NCBI RefSeq assembly: GCF_013337115.1
Contig: NZ_SGWE01000004.1
Span: 1,641,001-1,705,000 of the forward strand
DNA from: Deinococcus sp. JMULE3
GTDB taxonomy: Bacteria; Deinococcota; Deinococci; Deinococcales; Deinococcaceae
Reading direction: 5' to 3'
Length of the DNA stretch: 64,000 nucleotides
This document shows positions 8,587-18,064 of the stretch, piece by piece. Position 1 is the first letter of the stretch, and the number at the start of each line of letters is the position of its first letter. The translations under genes and the position numbers were made by a program. Under the pieces are notes generated by a model. It searched no databases, was not told the origin of the DNA, and saw nothing but the letters and a program-made list of their open reading frames with translations.

Positions 8587-10995
8587 ATGAACAAGGGAAC
8601 GGCTGGTCCGCTGCGGCGGAAGGGATCGTGGGGTCGCCGCGTGGCGACCGGGACGCTGGGCGCGCTGCTGCTGCTGGGCGCGGCGGGCGGCGGCGCGTAT
8701 GCGTGGCTGCGCCTGAGCAGCGAACCGCAGCGGGCCGGGAACGTGGACCTGCCGGGCCTGGGTGGGACTGTGCAGGTCACGCGCGACGCGTGGGGGGTGC
8801 CGCACATCCGCGCGCAGACGGACGAGGACGCGGTGTTCGCGCTGGGCTTCGTGCACTGGCAGGACCGCGCGTGGCAGATGGATTTCCAGCGCCGCGTGGC
8901 GCAGGGCCGACTGGCGGAGGTGCTGGGCGAGGCCGCGCTGCCGCAGGACAAATTCCTGCGCACCTGGGGCTTCCAGCGGGCCGCGCAGAGTGCCCTGCCC
9001 GCCCTGGACGCGCGGTCGCGCCGCCTGATCGCGGCGTACACGGCGGGTGTGAACGCCGCGCAGGGACGCGGGAAGACCGCGCTGGAATTCCGGATCCTGG
9101 GCTACACGCCGGAGCCCTGGCAGGACGTGGACACGGTGTCCTGGAGCAAGCTGATGGCCTTCGATCTGGGCGGCAACTACGACGACGAGGTGCTGAACGC
9201 GCACGTCGCGCGGCGACTGGGGACGGGCGGCCTGGATCAGGTCACCGCGCCGTACCCGGCGGGTGCTCCCACGATCCTCAGCGCGGACGAGGTGGGCGAG
9301 GAGAACGCCGCGCCGCGGGGCGGCACCACCTCGGCCTCACCCAGCCTGCCGGAGGCGACGGTCACGGCGCTGCGGGCGCACCTGCGGGCCGCCGAGGCAC
9401 TGGGCATGCAGCAGGTTCCCGGGAAGGGCAGCAACGACTGGGTGATCGCCGGATCGCGCACCACGACCGGGAAACCCATCCTGGCGGACGACCCGCACCT
9501 CGCGCTGACCGCGCCGATGCTGTGGTACCTCGCGGACGTGCAGGGCAGGGACCTGAAGGCCATCGGGGCGAGCATCCCGGGCCTCCCGGCCATCGTGATC
9601 GGCCGCAACGAACGGGTCGCGTGGGGCGTGACGAACATGAACCCCGACGTGCAGGACCTGTACGTGGAACCCGAGGACGCGAAGCTCACCAGCCGACCGG
9701 AGGTGATCAAGGTCAAGGGCAAAGAGGACGTGACCATCACCGTCCGCGAGAGCGCGCACGGCCCGGTCATCAGCGACAACGGGGGCGGCGGCCTGAACTT
9801 CGCGGACGCCGGGCCGCGCGTGGCGCTGAAGTGGACGGCACTACAACCGGGCGACACCACCATGGACGCCTTCCTGGGCCTGAACTACGCGCAGAACTGG
9901 CCGGACTTCACGCAGGCGCTCTCACGGTACGTGGGGCCCAGCCAGAACTTCGTGTACGCCGACGTGGACGGCAACACCGGGTACTACGCGCCGGGCCGCG
10001 TGCCCATCCGCGAGGGCTGGGACGGCAGCGTGCCCGTCCCCGGCGACGGCAGCCGCGAGTGGCGCGGATACGTTCCCTTCGAGGCGCTGCCCCACACCTT
10101 CAACCCCGCCGACGGTCTGGTCGTCACCGCGAACAACAAGGTCGTCCCCGACGGGTACCCGTACCTGCTGGGCAACGCCCGCAACTGGGCCGAACCGTAC
10201 CGCGCGCGGCGCATCACGGACCTGCTGACCGCCACCCCGAAACTGAGCGTGGCGGACGTGCAGCGCACCCAGCTCGACACCCGAAGCCTCGTCTGGGAGG
10301 ACTTCCGGCCCATCCTGCTGGCCACGAAGCCCGGCAGTGACCGCGCCCGGCAGGCGCTGGGCACCCTGCAGGGCTGGGACGGCAGCATGACCACCGGCAG
10401 CCAGGGCGCCCTGCTGTTCGAGGCGTGGCTGATGCAGCTGCAGGAGATGGCCCGCGACGAACTGAACGACGCGACCACCATGAACAGCCTGTCCGTCCTG
10501 AACCAGCTGCGCGGCGGTGGGGAACTGTGCGCGCGGGGCGGCCAGGGGGACTGCGCGGCCCTGCTGACCCGCACGCTGGACGCCGCCCTGGGTGACCTGC
10601 AGGCCCGCCTGGGGGACGACATGACCGGCTGGACGTACGGGAAGCTGCATCAGGTCGCCAGCAACCACCGCGCGTTCGGGAAGGTGGGCGCCCTGGCGTG
10701 GCTGTTCAACCACCACGCGCCCACCCCCGGCGGGACGAACACCGTGAACGTCGCCCGGCCCGAACACGGCACCTTCTCGCAGACGCACGGCGCCAGCTAC
10801 CGCCAGATCGTGGACCTCAGCGACCCCGACCGCAGCCTGTACATCGGCAGCCTGGGGCAGGCGGGCAGTCCCCTGGCCCCGCACGCGACCGACCAGATGA
10901 ACCGCTGGATCGACGGGCAGTACCTGCCCATGAGCACCAGGGCCGCCGACTGGGGAAACACGCAGACCCTCACCCTCCACCCGGCCGGGCAGTAG
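8587..10995 (+). CDS. penicillin acylase family protein (N-terminal nucleophile hydrolase)
   Basis: An 802-residue precursor of an amide hydrolase that is cut into two chains. Residues about 10-36 form a signal anchor. The small-chain motif LGFVHWQDRAWQMDFQRRVA is typical. The nucleophile is Ser282 in GKGSNDWVIAG, which becomes the N-terminus of the large chain after self-cleavage; DDPHLALTAPMLWY and NERVAWGVTN follow as in the family. Family members cleave penicillins, acyl-homoserine lactones or other amides; the substrate cannot be read from sequence. ATG 8587 puts a basic segment before the signal; an earlier start at 8545 is unlikely. Confidence 0.9.
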   Translation: MNKGTAGPLRRKGSWGRRVATGTLGALLLLGAAGGGAYAWLRLSSEPQRAGNVDLPGLGGTVQVTRDAWGVPHIRAQTDEDAVFALGFVHWQDRAWQMDFQRRVAQGRLAEVLGEAALPQDKFLRTWGFQRAAQSALPALDARSRRLIAAYTAGVNAAQGRGKTALEFRILGYTPEPWQDVDTVSWSKLMAFDLGGNYDDEVLNAHVARRLGTGGLDQVTAPYPAGAPTILSADEVGEENAAPRGGTTSASPSLPEATVTALRAHLRAAEALGMQQVPGKGSNDWVIAGSRTTTGKPILADDPHLALTAPMLWYLADVQGRDLKAIGASIPGLPAIVIGRNERVAWGVTNMNPDVQDLYVEPEDAKLTSRPEVIKVKGKEDVTITVRESAHGPVISDNGGGGLNFADAGPRVALKWTALQPGDTTMDAFLGLNYAQNWPDFTQALSRYVGPSQNFVYADVDGNTGYYAPGRVPIREGWDGSVPVPGDGSREWRGYVPFEALPHTFNPADGLVVTANNKVVPDGYPYLLGNARNWAEPYRARRITDLLTATPKLSVADVQRTQLDTRSLVWEDFRPILLATKPGSDRARQALGTLQGWDGSMTTGSQGALLFEAWLMQLQEMARDELNDATTMNSLSVLNQLRGGGELCARGGQGDCAALLTRTLDAALGDLQARLGDDMTGWTYGKLHQVASNHRAFGKVGALAWLFNHHAPTPGGTNTVNVARPEHGTFSQTHGASYRQIVDLSDPDRSLYIGSLGQAGSPLAPHATDQMNRWIDGQYLPMSTRAADWGNTQTLTLHPAGQ

Positions 10996-10996
10996 G

Positions 10997-11002
10997 TAGA
11001 CT
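10997..11002 (+). promoter_or_regulatory. -10 box of leaderless type, DdrA-like gene
   Basis: TAGACT ends 5 bases before ATG 11008 with no Shine-Dalgarno between. It directly follows the acylase stop TAG, so the DdrA-like gene probably has its own promoter and is translated from a leaderless mRNA. Confidence 0.55.
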
Positions 11003-11007
11003 GCGGT

Positions 11008-11607
11008 ATGGCCGAACCTCACCGCGTGCGCGACGCCCTGCGCGCCAGCATGACCGCCTGGGCCACCCTGACCGTCCGGGACGACCAGGCCCGCGTGACC
11101 CTCGCCCCCGACCTCGACGTGCTCGCCCCGCAGCTCGACGCGATCGACCCCGGCTGGAGCCTGACCTGGGCGTGCGACCACCCCGCGCCGCCCATCGTCC
11201 GTGCCCGCCTGAGCGTCCTCGGCGCCACCCGTGAGGGCCTCGCCACCGCGCACACCCTTCAGGACGCCAAACTGGCCGCCCTGGCCGACCTCGCCCGTGC
11301 GTACGGCGTGACGCCCACCAGCGACCCGGTCTGGGTCGAGTACGACCCGGAGGACGGCGCGAACACCAGCGAACTGGAAACCGACACGCCCACCCCACCG
11401 CCCGCCGCCGAACGTCCCCTCCCACCGCAACCGCCCCGCGACCCGCAGATGGAAAAAGCCCGGCGGCACATCGAGGACCTGCTGGAGCAGCTGAAAGTCG
11501 CCGGGCGCGGCGGGGAAGCCGCCCGCATCCTCATGCGCGGCTACGGCGAGACGCTGGAAGAAAGCCGCGCCATCTACAAGGACCTCCACGCCCTCCTGAA
11601 AGGCTGA
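11008..11607 (+). CDS. DdrA-like protein (Rad52-type ssDNA-end binding family)
   Basis: A 199-residue protein. Residues 37-100 follow the layout of Deinococcus DdrA: LDAIDPGWSLTW, then IVRARLSVLGATREGL, then a helix LQDAKLAALADLARAYGV, comparable to LDAVCPDDWSFEM, VKGRLTVLGVTRE and LKAAASDALKRCAVQFGI recalled from DdrA. A Pro/acidic linker (113-146) precedes a helical C-terminus ending RAIYKDLHALLKG, similar to DdrA REVYKHLKAALG. DdrA protects 3' ssDNA ends and aids survival after irradiation. The DdrA comparison is from memory, and this may be a paralogue. A phosphoesterase gene starts 4 bp downstream. Confidence 0.72.
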   Translation: MAEPHRVRDALRASMTAWATLTVRDDQARVTLAPDLDVLAPQLDAIDPGWSLTWACDHPAPPIVRARLSVLGATREGLATAHTLQDAKLAALADLARAYGVTPTSDPVWVEYDPEDGANTSELETDTPTPPPAAERPLPPQPPRDPQMEKARRHIEDLLEQLKVAGRGGEAARILMRGYGETLEESRAIYKDLHALLKG

Positions 11608-11611
11608 CCCC

Positions 11612-12373
11612 ATGCGTAAATTCCTCGCTTTCGGAGACGTCCACGCCGACTTCGACCTCCTGTGGACCGCGCTGCGCGCCGCCAGCTGCGCCACGCCCGA
11701 CGGCCTGCCCACCCCGCCCGTGCAGGCCGGACTGTTCCAGGTCGTCCTGATCGGCGACCTCGTCCACCCCAAGAACGACCGCGACTACGCCCGCCTCACC
11801 GGCCTGCCCCGCTTCGACCACAAGAACCCGGACCACCTGTTCCTCGCCGCGCGCGAACAGATCCGCCACCTGGAACGACTCAAGGCGTACCAGGACGCCG
11901 CGCCGCACGCCGTGCACATCATCCTCGGCAACCACGACGACGCCGTCCTGAACACCAGCTACGTCCTGGGCACCAGCGGCGGCATGGTCCACGTGGAATT
12001 CGACCCGGACCACGGCGGCCTGATCCTCCCCGACCACCTCGCCGCGTGGATGCGCAGCTTCCCGCGCGAGATCCGCGTCGGCACCGTCCAGTTCGCGCAC
12101 GTCTCCCCGCTGCCCGCCCACGCGCACTACGACGACCTGTTCTACGCCGACCACGCCCCCAAACGCTGGTTCCGCGAATCCCCCGAGTACGTCCGCATGG
12201 CCGGACTCGACTACGGCGTGTACGGCCACACCCAGATCGACGGCGGCATCCACCTCGACGAGGACCACCACCTCGCCATGATCGACGCGCTGCACGCCCG
12301 CGAGTACCTGGAACTGCTGCTCGACCCCGGCCAGGAACACCCCGTCCGGAACGTTCGCGCCGTCCCCTTCTGA
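11612..12373 (+). CDS. calcineurin-like metallophosphoesterase
   Basis: A 253-residue cytoplasmic enzyme of the two-metal phosphoesterase fold. The ordered metal motifs are GDVHADFD (8-15), VVLIGDLV (44-51), ILGNHDDAV (near 108), AHVS and GHTQIDGG (near 206-213). This resembles Ser/Thr phosphatase, 2',3'-cyclic phosphodiesterase and Mre11-like families; no nuclease capping domain is evident. It follows the DdrA-like gene by 4 bp with GAAAGG as ribosome site, so the two are almost surely cotranscribed. Substrate unknown; a role in nucleic-acid end processing is inference. Confidence 0.85.
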   Translation: MRKFLAFGDVHADFDLLWTALRAASCATPDGLPTPPVQAGLFQVVLIGDLVHPKNDRDYARLTGLPRFDHKNPDHLFLAAREQIRHLERLKAYQDAAPHAVHIILGNHDDAVLNTSYVLGTSGGMVHVEFDPDHGGLILPDHLAAWMRSFPREIRVGTVQFAHVSPLPAHAHYDDLFYADHAPKRWFRESPEYVRMAGLDYGVYGHTQIDGGIHLDEDHHLAMIDALHAREYLELLLDPGQEHPVRNVRAVPF

Positions 12374-12394
12374 CCCCACCCGCACCCGCACGCA

Positions 12395-12423
12395 TTGACA
12401 ACCGTGAAACGCGCCGCTATCCT
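12395..12423 (+). promoter_or_regulatory. sigma-A promoter of the tRNA pair
   Basis: TTGACA at 12395-12400 and TATCCT at 12418-12423 with an exact 17-bp spacer, placed 34 bp before tRNA-Asp. This is the closest match to the housekeeping consensus seen in the window. Confidence 0.8.
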
Positions 12424-12457
12424 TAACCCCGCTGCTTTTGCAGCCCCTTCAAGGCAC

Positions 12458-12535
<78 letters not shown>

Positions 12536-12538
12536 GAA

Positions 12539-12614
<76 letters not shown>

Positions 12615-12623
12615 CCAAAGAAG

Positions 12624-12648
12624 CCCCCACCCACGCGGTGGGGGTTTT
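12624..12648 (+). terminator. Rho-independent terminator after the tRNAs
   Basis: CCCCCACC pairs with GGTGGGGG around a 5-base loop and is followed by TTTT, ten bases after tRNA-Phe. Confidence 0.85.
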
Positions 12649-12683
12649 CCGTGTGCTCATGCGCGCGGGCGATGCTGGGCAGC

Positions 12684-13115
12684 ATGCCGCCACAGTTCAC
12701 GCCTGAAGCCCTGCGCGCCGTCGCGGCGTTCCTGCCCGTCATGGCGGACCCGGCGTTCCGCTTCACGGACGGCCAGCCGCCTGCCGTGGTCCTGCCGGAC
12801 GGCGGCATTCAGATGCGCGGGTACGCGTACGACCCACAGGTGGCGCGGCTGCTGCGCACGCTGGACGAGTTCGGGTGGGTGCATGGGGACGAGCGGTTTC
12901 AGTGGCCACAGTGGGCGCAGTCGCCCGAGGCACGCGCCCTGCGGGACGACCCGGCGGTGCTGGCCCGCGCGACCCCCACGCAGCTGGCGCGGCTGCTGAC
13001 GATCTTCGCGCGGCAGGAGCGGTTCAGTGACGGCTCGCGCCTGGGCTTCTGGGAGTCCGGGCTGCTGCTGGGCATCCTGCGCCGCGCCGCGGCACTGGCG
13101 CAGGCGGCGGGCTGA
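12684..13115 (+). CDS. DUF6508-like hypothetical protein
   Basis: A 143-residue soluble protein. The C-terminal half has LLTIFARQERFSDGSRLGFWESGLL, close to the ERF-x-DG-x-n-G-x-LL pattern recalled for the DUF6508 family; function unknown. ATG 12684 is chosen because a GATGCT box ends 7 bases before it; a start at 12675 is also possible. It lies between the tRNA terminator and the queuosine operon and reads in the same direction. Confidence 0.6.
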   Translation: MPPQFTPEALRAVAAFLPVMADPAFRFTDGQPPAVVLPDGGIQMRGYAYDPQVARLLRTLDEFGWVHGDERFQWPQWAQSPEARALRDDPAVLARATPTQLARLLTIFARQERFSDGSRLGFWESGLLLGILRRAAALAQAAG

Positions 13116-13232
13116 GTCCTCTCCCCTGCCGGGGGCCTGCGCGCGTTTGTTCCGCGCCCCCTGGCGGTCATGCATGGAGTTGTGGATAATGCGCGGTTGA
13201 GGTCGCGCCTGCGGGTGCGGACTCCCACAACC

Positions 13233-13259
13233 GGGTGACCTGTGCTGTCACCCCAGGTC
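13233..13259 (+). promoter_or_regulatory. alternative hairpins in the queF leader
   Basis: GGGTGAC (13233-13239) pairs with GTCACCC (13247-13253), while GACCTG (13237-13242) pairs with CAGGTC (13254-13259). The two stems share bases and exclude each other, an attenuator or riboswitch-like layout 40 bp before queF. It does not match the preQ1 class I consensus. Confidence 0.35.
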
Positions 13260-13298
13260 CGCGCCGTTCAGGGTGCGGGCCTGCCGGGAGGAAAGACT

Positions 13299-13766
13299 AT
13301 GACGAACGTGACTGCCGGGGCCGACTGCGGACCCCAGAACCCTGGTTTTGACCGCCGCTACGACGTGCAGGGCCTCGACGCCATCGACGTGGCGGTGCTG
13401 GGTACCTTCCCGCACATCCGCGAGGACGACCCGGTCCGCTACCCGGGCGAGCCGATGCAGATCGAGATCGTGACGGACGAGTTCAGCCCGGTGTGCCCCT
13501 GGAGTGGCCTGCCGGACTTCGGCCGCCTGGAGATCCGGTACCTGCCGCGCGAGGCGTGCGTGGAACTCAAGAGCCTGAAGTACTACCTGACCAGCTACCG
13601 GTTCGTGGGCATCTACCACGAGCACGCGACCCGGCGGGTGCTGGCGGATCTGGTGAATCTGCTCAATCCCCTGAGCATGGAGATCCGCTGCGATTACGGC
13701 ATGCGTGGGGGTCTGAACACGATCTGCACCGTGAAGTACGTCGCGCCCGACCACCAGGGGGCGTAA
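13299..13766 (+). CDS. queF: NADPH-dependent 7-cyano-7-deazaguanine reductase QueF
   Basis: A 155-residue enzyme of the T-fold family that reduces preQ0 to preQ1. The catalytic cysteine is Cys66 in SPVCPWSGLPDFG with Asp73, and the QueF motif ELKSLKYYLTSYR (about 89-101) binds NADPH. Start ATG 13299 has GGGAGGAAAG just upstream. First gene of queF-queD-queE-queC, which with tRNA guanine transglycosylase elsewhere makes queuosine in GUN anticodons, including tRNA-Asp encoded nearby. Confidence 0.95.
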   Translation: MTNVTAGADCGPQNPGFDRRYDVQGLDAIDVAVLGTFPHIREDDPVRYPGEPMQIEIVTDEFSPVCPWSGLPDFGRLEIRYLPREACVELKSLKYYLTSYRFVGIYHEHATRRVLADLVNLLNPLSMEIRCDYGMRGGLNTICTVKYVAPDHQGA

Positions 13767-13770
13767 GCGG

Positions 13771-14181
13771 ATGCCGTGGAAACTGACGTCGGAATTCACG
13801 TTCGATTCGGCGCACGTGATCACCGGCTACGACGGCCCCTGCGGCCGCCTGCACGGGCACACGTACCGCGTGCGGATGGAACTCACCAGTGACCGCCTCC
13901 GGCCCAGTGCGCATGTCAAGCGCGCCATCATGGTCGCGGACTTCAAGACCCTCAAATGGGCCAAGAAGGACGTCGACGCCGGCGGCCTGGACCACGCGTA
14001 CCTGAACGACCTCCCCGACCTGGGCGACGACACCACCGCCGAGGTCATCGCCGCGTACATCCACCGCAAGACCATGGACCGCGTGCGCGCCGACCTGCCC
14101 GAGGACGACGACGGCGCGGACCTGCGCCTGCACGTGACCCTGTGGGAGACGCCGGACAGCAGTTGCGAGTACTGGGAGTAA
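13771..14181 (+). CDS. queD: 6-carboxy-5,6,7,8-tetrahydropterin synthase QueD
   Basis: A 136-residue T-fold enzyme that turns dihydroneopterin triphosphate into carboxytetrahydropterin. Zinc ligands are His15 in FDSAHV and His28, His30 in RLHGHTY; Cys24 in GPCG is the catalytic cysteine. DHAYLND and the WETPDSS segment are also typical. It starts 4 bp after the queF stop. Confidence 0.95.
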   Translation: MPWKLTSEFTFDSAHVITGYDGPCGRLHGHTYRVRMELTSDRLRPSAHVKRAIMVADFKTLKWAKKDVDAGGLDHAYLNDLPDLGDDTTAEVIAAYIHRKTMDRVRADLPEDDDGADLRLHVTLWETPDSSCEYWE

Positions 14182-14185
14182 TCGG

Positions 14186-14878
14186 GTGAAGTACCCAGTC
14201 TATGAGCGGTTCTACACCTGGCAGGGCGAGGGGGTGCACCTGGGCCGCGCGGCGTACTTCATCCGCCTGTACGGTTGCCCCCAGGCCTGCCCCTGGTGCG
14301 ACAGCGCCGGAACGTGGCACCGGGAGTACCGCCCGGACGGCGTGACCCTGATGAGCGAAGGCGAACTGGCCGACGTGGTGCGGGCCGAGAGTCCGGACGG
14401 CGCGGTCGTGGTGATCACGGGGGGCGAGCCGATCCTGTTCGACCTCGCGCCCCTGACGGAGGCCCTGCACGCCCTGGGTCGCCGCGTCCACATCGAGACG
14501 AGCGGCATCGCGCCCCTGCGCGGCGCGCTGGACTGGGTGACGCTGTCCCCGAAACCCTTCGGGCAGCCCCCGCTGCCGGGCGTCGTGGCGGTCGCGGACG
14601 AGGTGAAGATCATCGTCCACGAACCGGGCGACATTCAGGCCGGACTGGACACCCTGACCGGCCTGAGGGAGGACGCGGTGATCTGGCTGCACCCCGAGTG
14701 GAGCAAGGCCCGCGAACGGGACCTGACCGTCCTGAACGCGATCACGCAGGCGGTGAAGGAGAACCCGCGCCTGCGGGCCGGGTACCAGATGCACAAGCTG
14801 TACCGCGCCGACGACCTCGACGCGCACAGCGACAAACGCCTGATCCCCCTCGGCGGAAACGCGGCACTCGGGTACTGA
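14186..14878 (+). CDS. queE: 7-carboxy-7-deazaguanine synthase QueE (radical SAM)
   Basis: A 230-residue radical SAM enzyme that contracts the pterin ring to 7-carboxy-7-deazaguanine. The cluster motif is CPQACPWC (C-x3-C-x2-C), preceded by FYTWQGEGVHLGRAAYFIRLYGC as in QueE. VVITGGEPILF is the SAM-binding GGE motif. GTG start 4 bp after queD. Confidence 0.94.
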   Translation: MKYPVYERFYTWQGEGVHLGRAAYFIRLYGCPQACPWCDSAGTWHREYRPDGVTLMSEGELADVVRAESPDGAVVVITGGEPILFDLAPLTEALHALGRRVHIETSGIAPLRGALDWVTLSPKPFGQPPLPGVVAVADEVKIIVHEPGDIQAGLDTLTGLREDAVIWLHPEWSKARERDLTVLNAITQAVKENPRLRAGYQMHKLYRADDLDAHSDKRLIPLGGNAALGY

Positions 14879-14928
14879 ACGGGATGTGGGTTGTGGGTTG
14901 TAGGCACTGCGGCCTGAATCACGCTGTT

Positions 14929-14970
14929 TCTCCTTCCCCTTGAGGGGGAGGCTGGGTGGGGGTGAACCCC
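14929..14970 (+). repeat. GC-rich intergenic repeat, copy 1
   Basis: The segment CTTCCCC-TTGA-GGGGGAG folds into a 7-bp hairpin and is followed by GGCTGGGTGGGGGTGA. The same unit recurs at 35509-35553. It sits inside the que operon, between queE and queC. Confidence 0.7.
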
Positions 14971-14985
14971 ACCGGAGGATTGGAC

Positions 14986-15678
14986 ATGACGGAAGGGAAG
15001 AAGCGCGCGGTGGTGCTGCTGTCGGGCGGATTGGATTCGAGCACGGTGCTGGGCATGGCGACCCGCGACGGGTACGCGTGCACGGCGCTGTCGTTCCGGT
15101 ACGGGCAGCGGCACACGGTGGAACTGGAGCGGGCGGCGACGGTCGCGGCGCACTTCGGGGCCGTGCACCGGGTGATCGACATCAACATCGGGTCGTTCGG
15201 GGGGAGTGCGCTGACGGACGAGTCGATGGTGGTGCCGACGGACGGCACGGAAGATGGCGTGATTCCGCCGACGTACGTGCCGGGGCGGAACACGGTCTTT
15301 ATTGCCGTGGGCCTGAGTCTCGCGGAAGCGATTGATGCGGAGCGGGTGTTCCTGGGGATCAACGCGGTGGATTACAGCGGGTACCCGGACTGCCGGCCGG
15401 AATACCTCGCGGCGTACCAGACGCTGGCAGACCTGGCGACGAAGGCGGGGCTGGAGGGTCGCGGGGCGGTGCTGACGGCGCCCCTGGCGGAGCTGACGAA
15501 GGCGGACATCGTGCGCGAGGCGCTGGCGGTGGGCGTGCCGATCGACGTGACGTGGAGCTGCTACCAGGGTGGGGCGGAGCCGTGCGGGGTGTGCGACTCG
15601 TGCCGCATCCGGGATAAGGCGCTGATCGAGGCGGGCCGCCCCGACCTCGCCACCACCTACGCCCAGGCGCAGCTGTAA
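14986..15678 (+). CDS. queC: 7-cyano-7-deazaguanine synthase QueC
   Basis: A 230-residue ATP-dependent ligase making preQ0. The PP-loop SGGLDSST (about 11-18) binds ATP, and zinc is held by the cysteines of [15 protein letters not shown] near the C-terminus. ATG 14986 is chosen because GGAGGA lies 7 bases before it; an in-frame GTG at 14956 would place the start inside the GC-rich repeat. It is separated from queE by 107 bp holding that repeat. Confidence 0.95.
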   Translation: MTEGKKRAVVLLSGGLDSSTVLGMATRDGYACTALSFRYGQRHTVELERAATVAAHFGAVHRVIDINIGSFGGSALTDESMVVPTDGTEDGVIPPTYVPGRNTVFIAVGLSLAEAIDAERVFLGINAVDYSGYPDCRPEYLAAYQTLADLATKAGLEGRGAVLTAPLAELTKADIVREALAVGVPIDVTWSCYQGGAEPCGVCDSCRIRDKALIEAGRPDLATTYAQAQL

Positions 15679-15689
15679 TTCCAGCAGGA

Positions 15690-15731
15690 GAGGCGGGACG
15701 CGCCGGGGGTCTTCCCCACGCGTCCCGCCTC
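15690..15731. terminator. bidirectional terminator between queC and tkt
   Basis: A 13-bp stem built on AGGCGGGACGCG / CGCGTCCCGCCT encloses a second small hairpin GGGG-TCTT-CCCC. It serves the two convergent genes. Confidence 0.75.
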
Positions 15732-15747
15732 CCTCTCGTGAAATCCC

Positions 15748-17715
<1,968 letters not shown>

Positions 17716-17742
17716 GCCGTCATCCTACCCCGAGAAGAGTAT

Positions 17743-17757
17743 GTGTACCGTGTACAC
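17743..17757. promoter_or_regulatory. palindrome upstream of tkt
   Basis: GTGTAC-CGT-GTACAC, perfect 6-bp arms, 28 bp upstream of the tkt ATG. Position suits an operator; no binding protein can be named. Confidence 0.45.
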
Positions 17758-18064
17758 TTTTTGGCGCTTTCTAGACTCAAGCGTGAACCCACGCGGGAAC
17801 ACTCCCCAAGAGAAGCGCTCCCGGCAGCGCGGGAGCGGGGAACAGTCGGGGTCTGGGCCATCCGTCCTGGGGAGCAGGCGCACCATCGGCACCTCCATTC
17901 CGGTGACAACAGAATACGCCACAAGCAGAATAGGCGCAAGTTCTTCCGTGAATACTCACTGAGCCGACATGCAATCACCCTTGAACCTCCCTTCATGCCG
18001 GATAGGCCAGATGGCGTACCCGCGCGATTCGCGCCGCGCCCACACGCCAGCGCACAGTGAGCGC
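17758..18064. other. intergenic region between tkt and the GNAT gene
   Basis: About 300 bp with lower G+C than the genes. It holds a single HAIR-like half site (ACTCAAG, near 17776) without a partner at the right distance, and imperfect CGGGAAC/GCGGGAGCGGGGAAC repeats at 17790-17840. No coding or RNA gene recognised. Confidence 0.4.

Noticed and set aside
13200..13298. preQ1 riboswitch before queF
   Set aside because: The conserved preQ1-I loop and A-rich tail are absent; only generic alternative stems are visible, so no riboswitch class is claimed.
14956..14985. GTG start for queC
   Set aside because: It lies in the GC-rich repeat; the ATG at 14986 has a proper GGAGGA.
17758..17790. HspR/HAIR-like half site ACTCAAG upstream of tkt
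   Set aside because: The partner CTTGAGT at seven bases is missing (GGCGCTT there), so it is not a HAIR operator.
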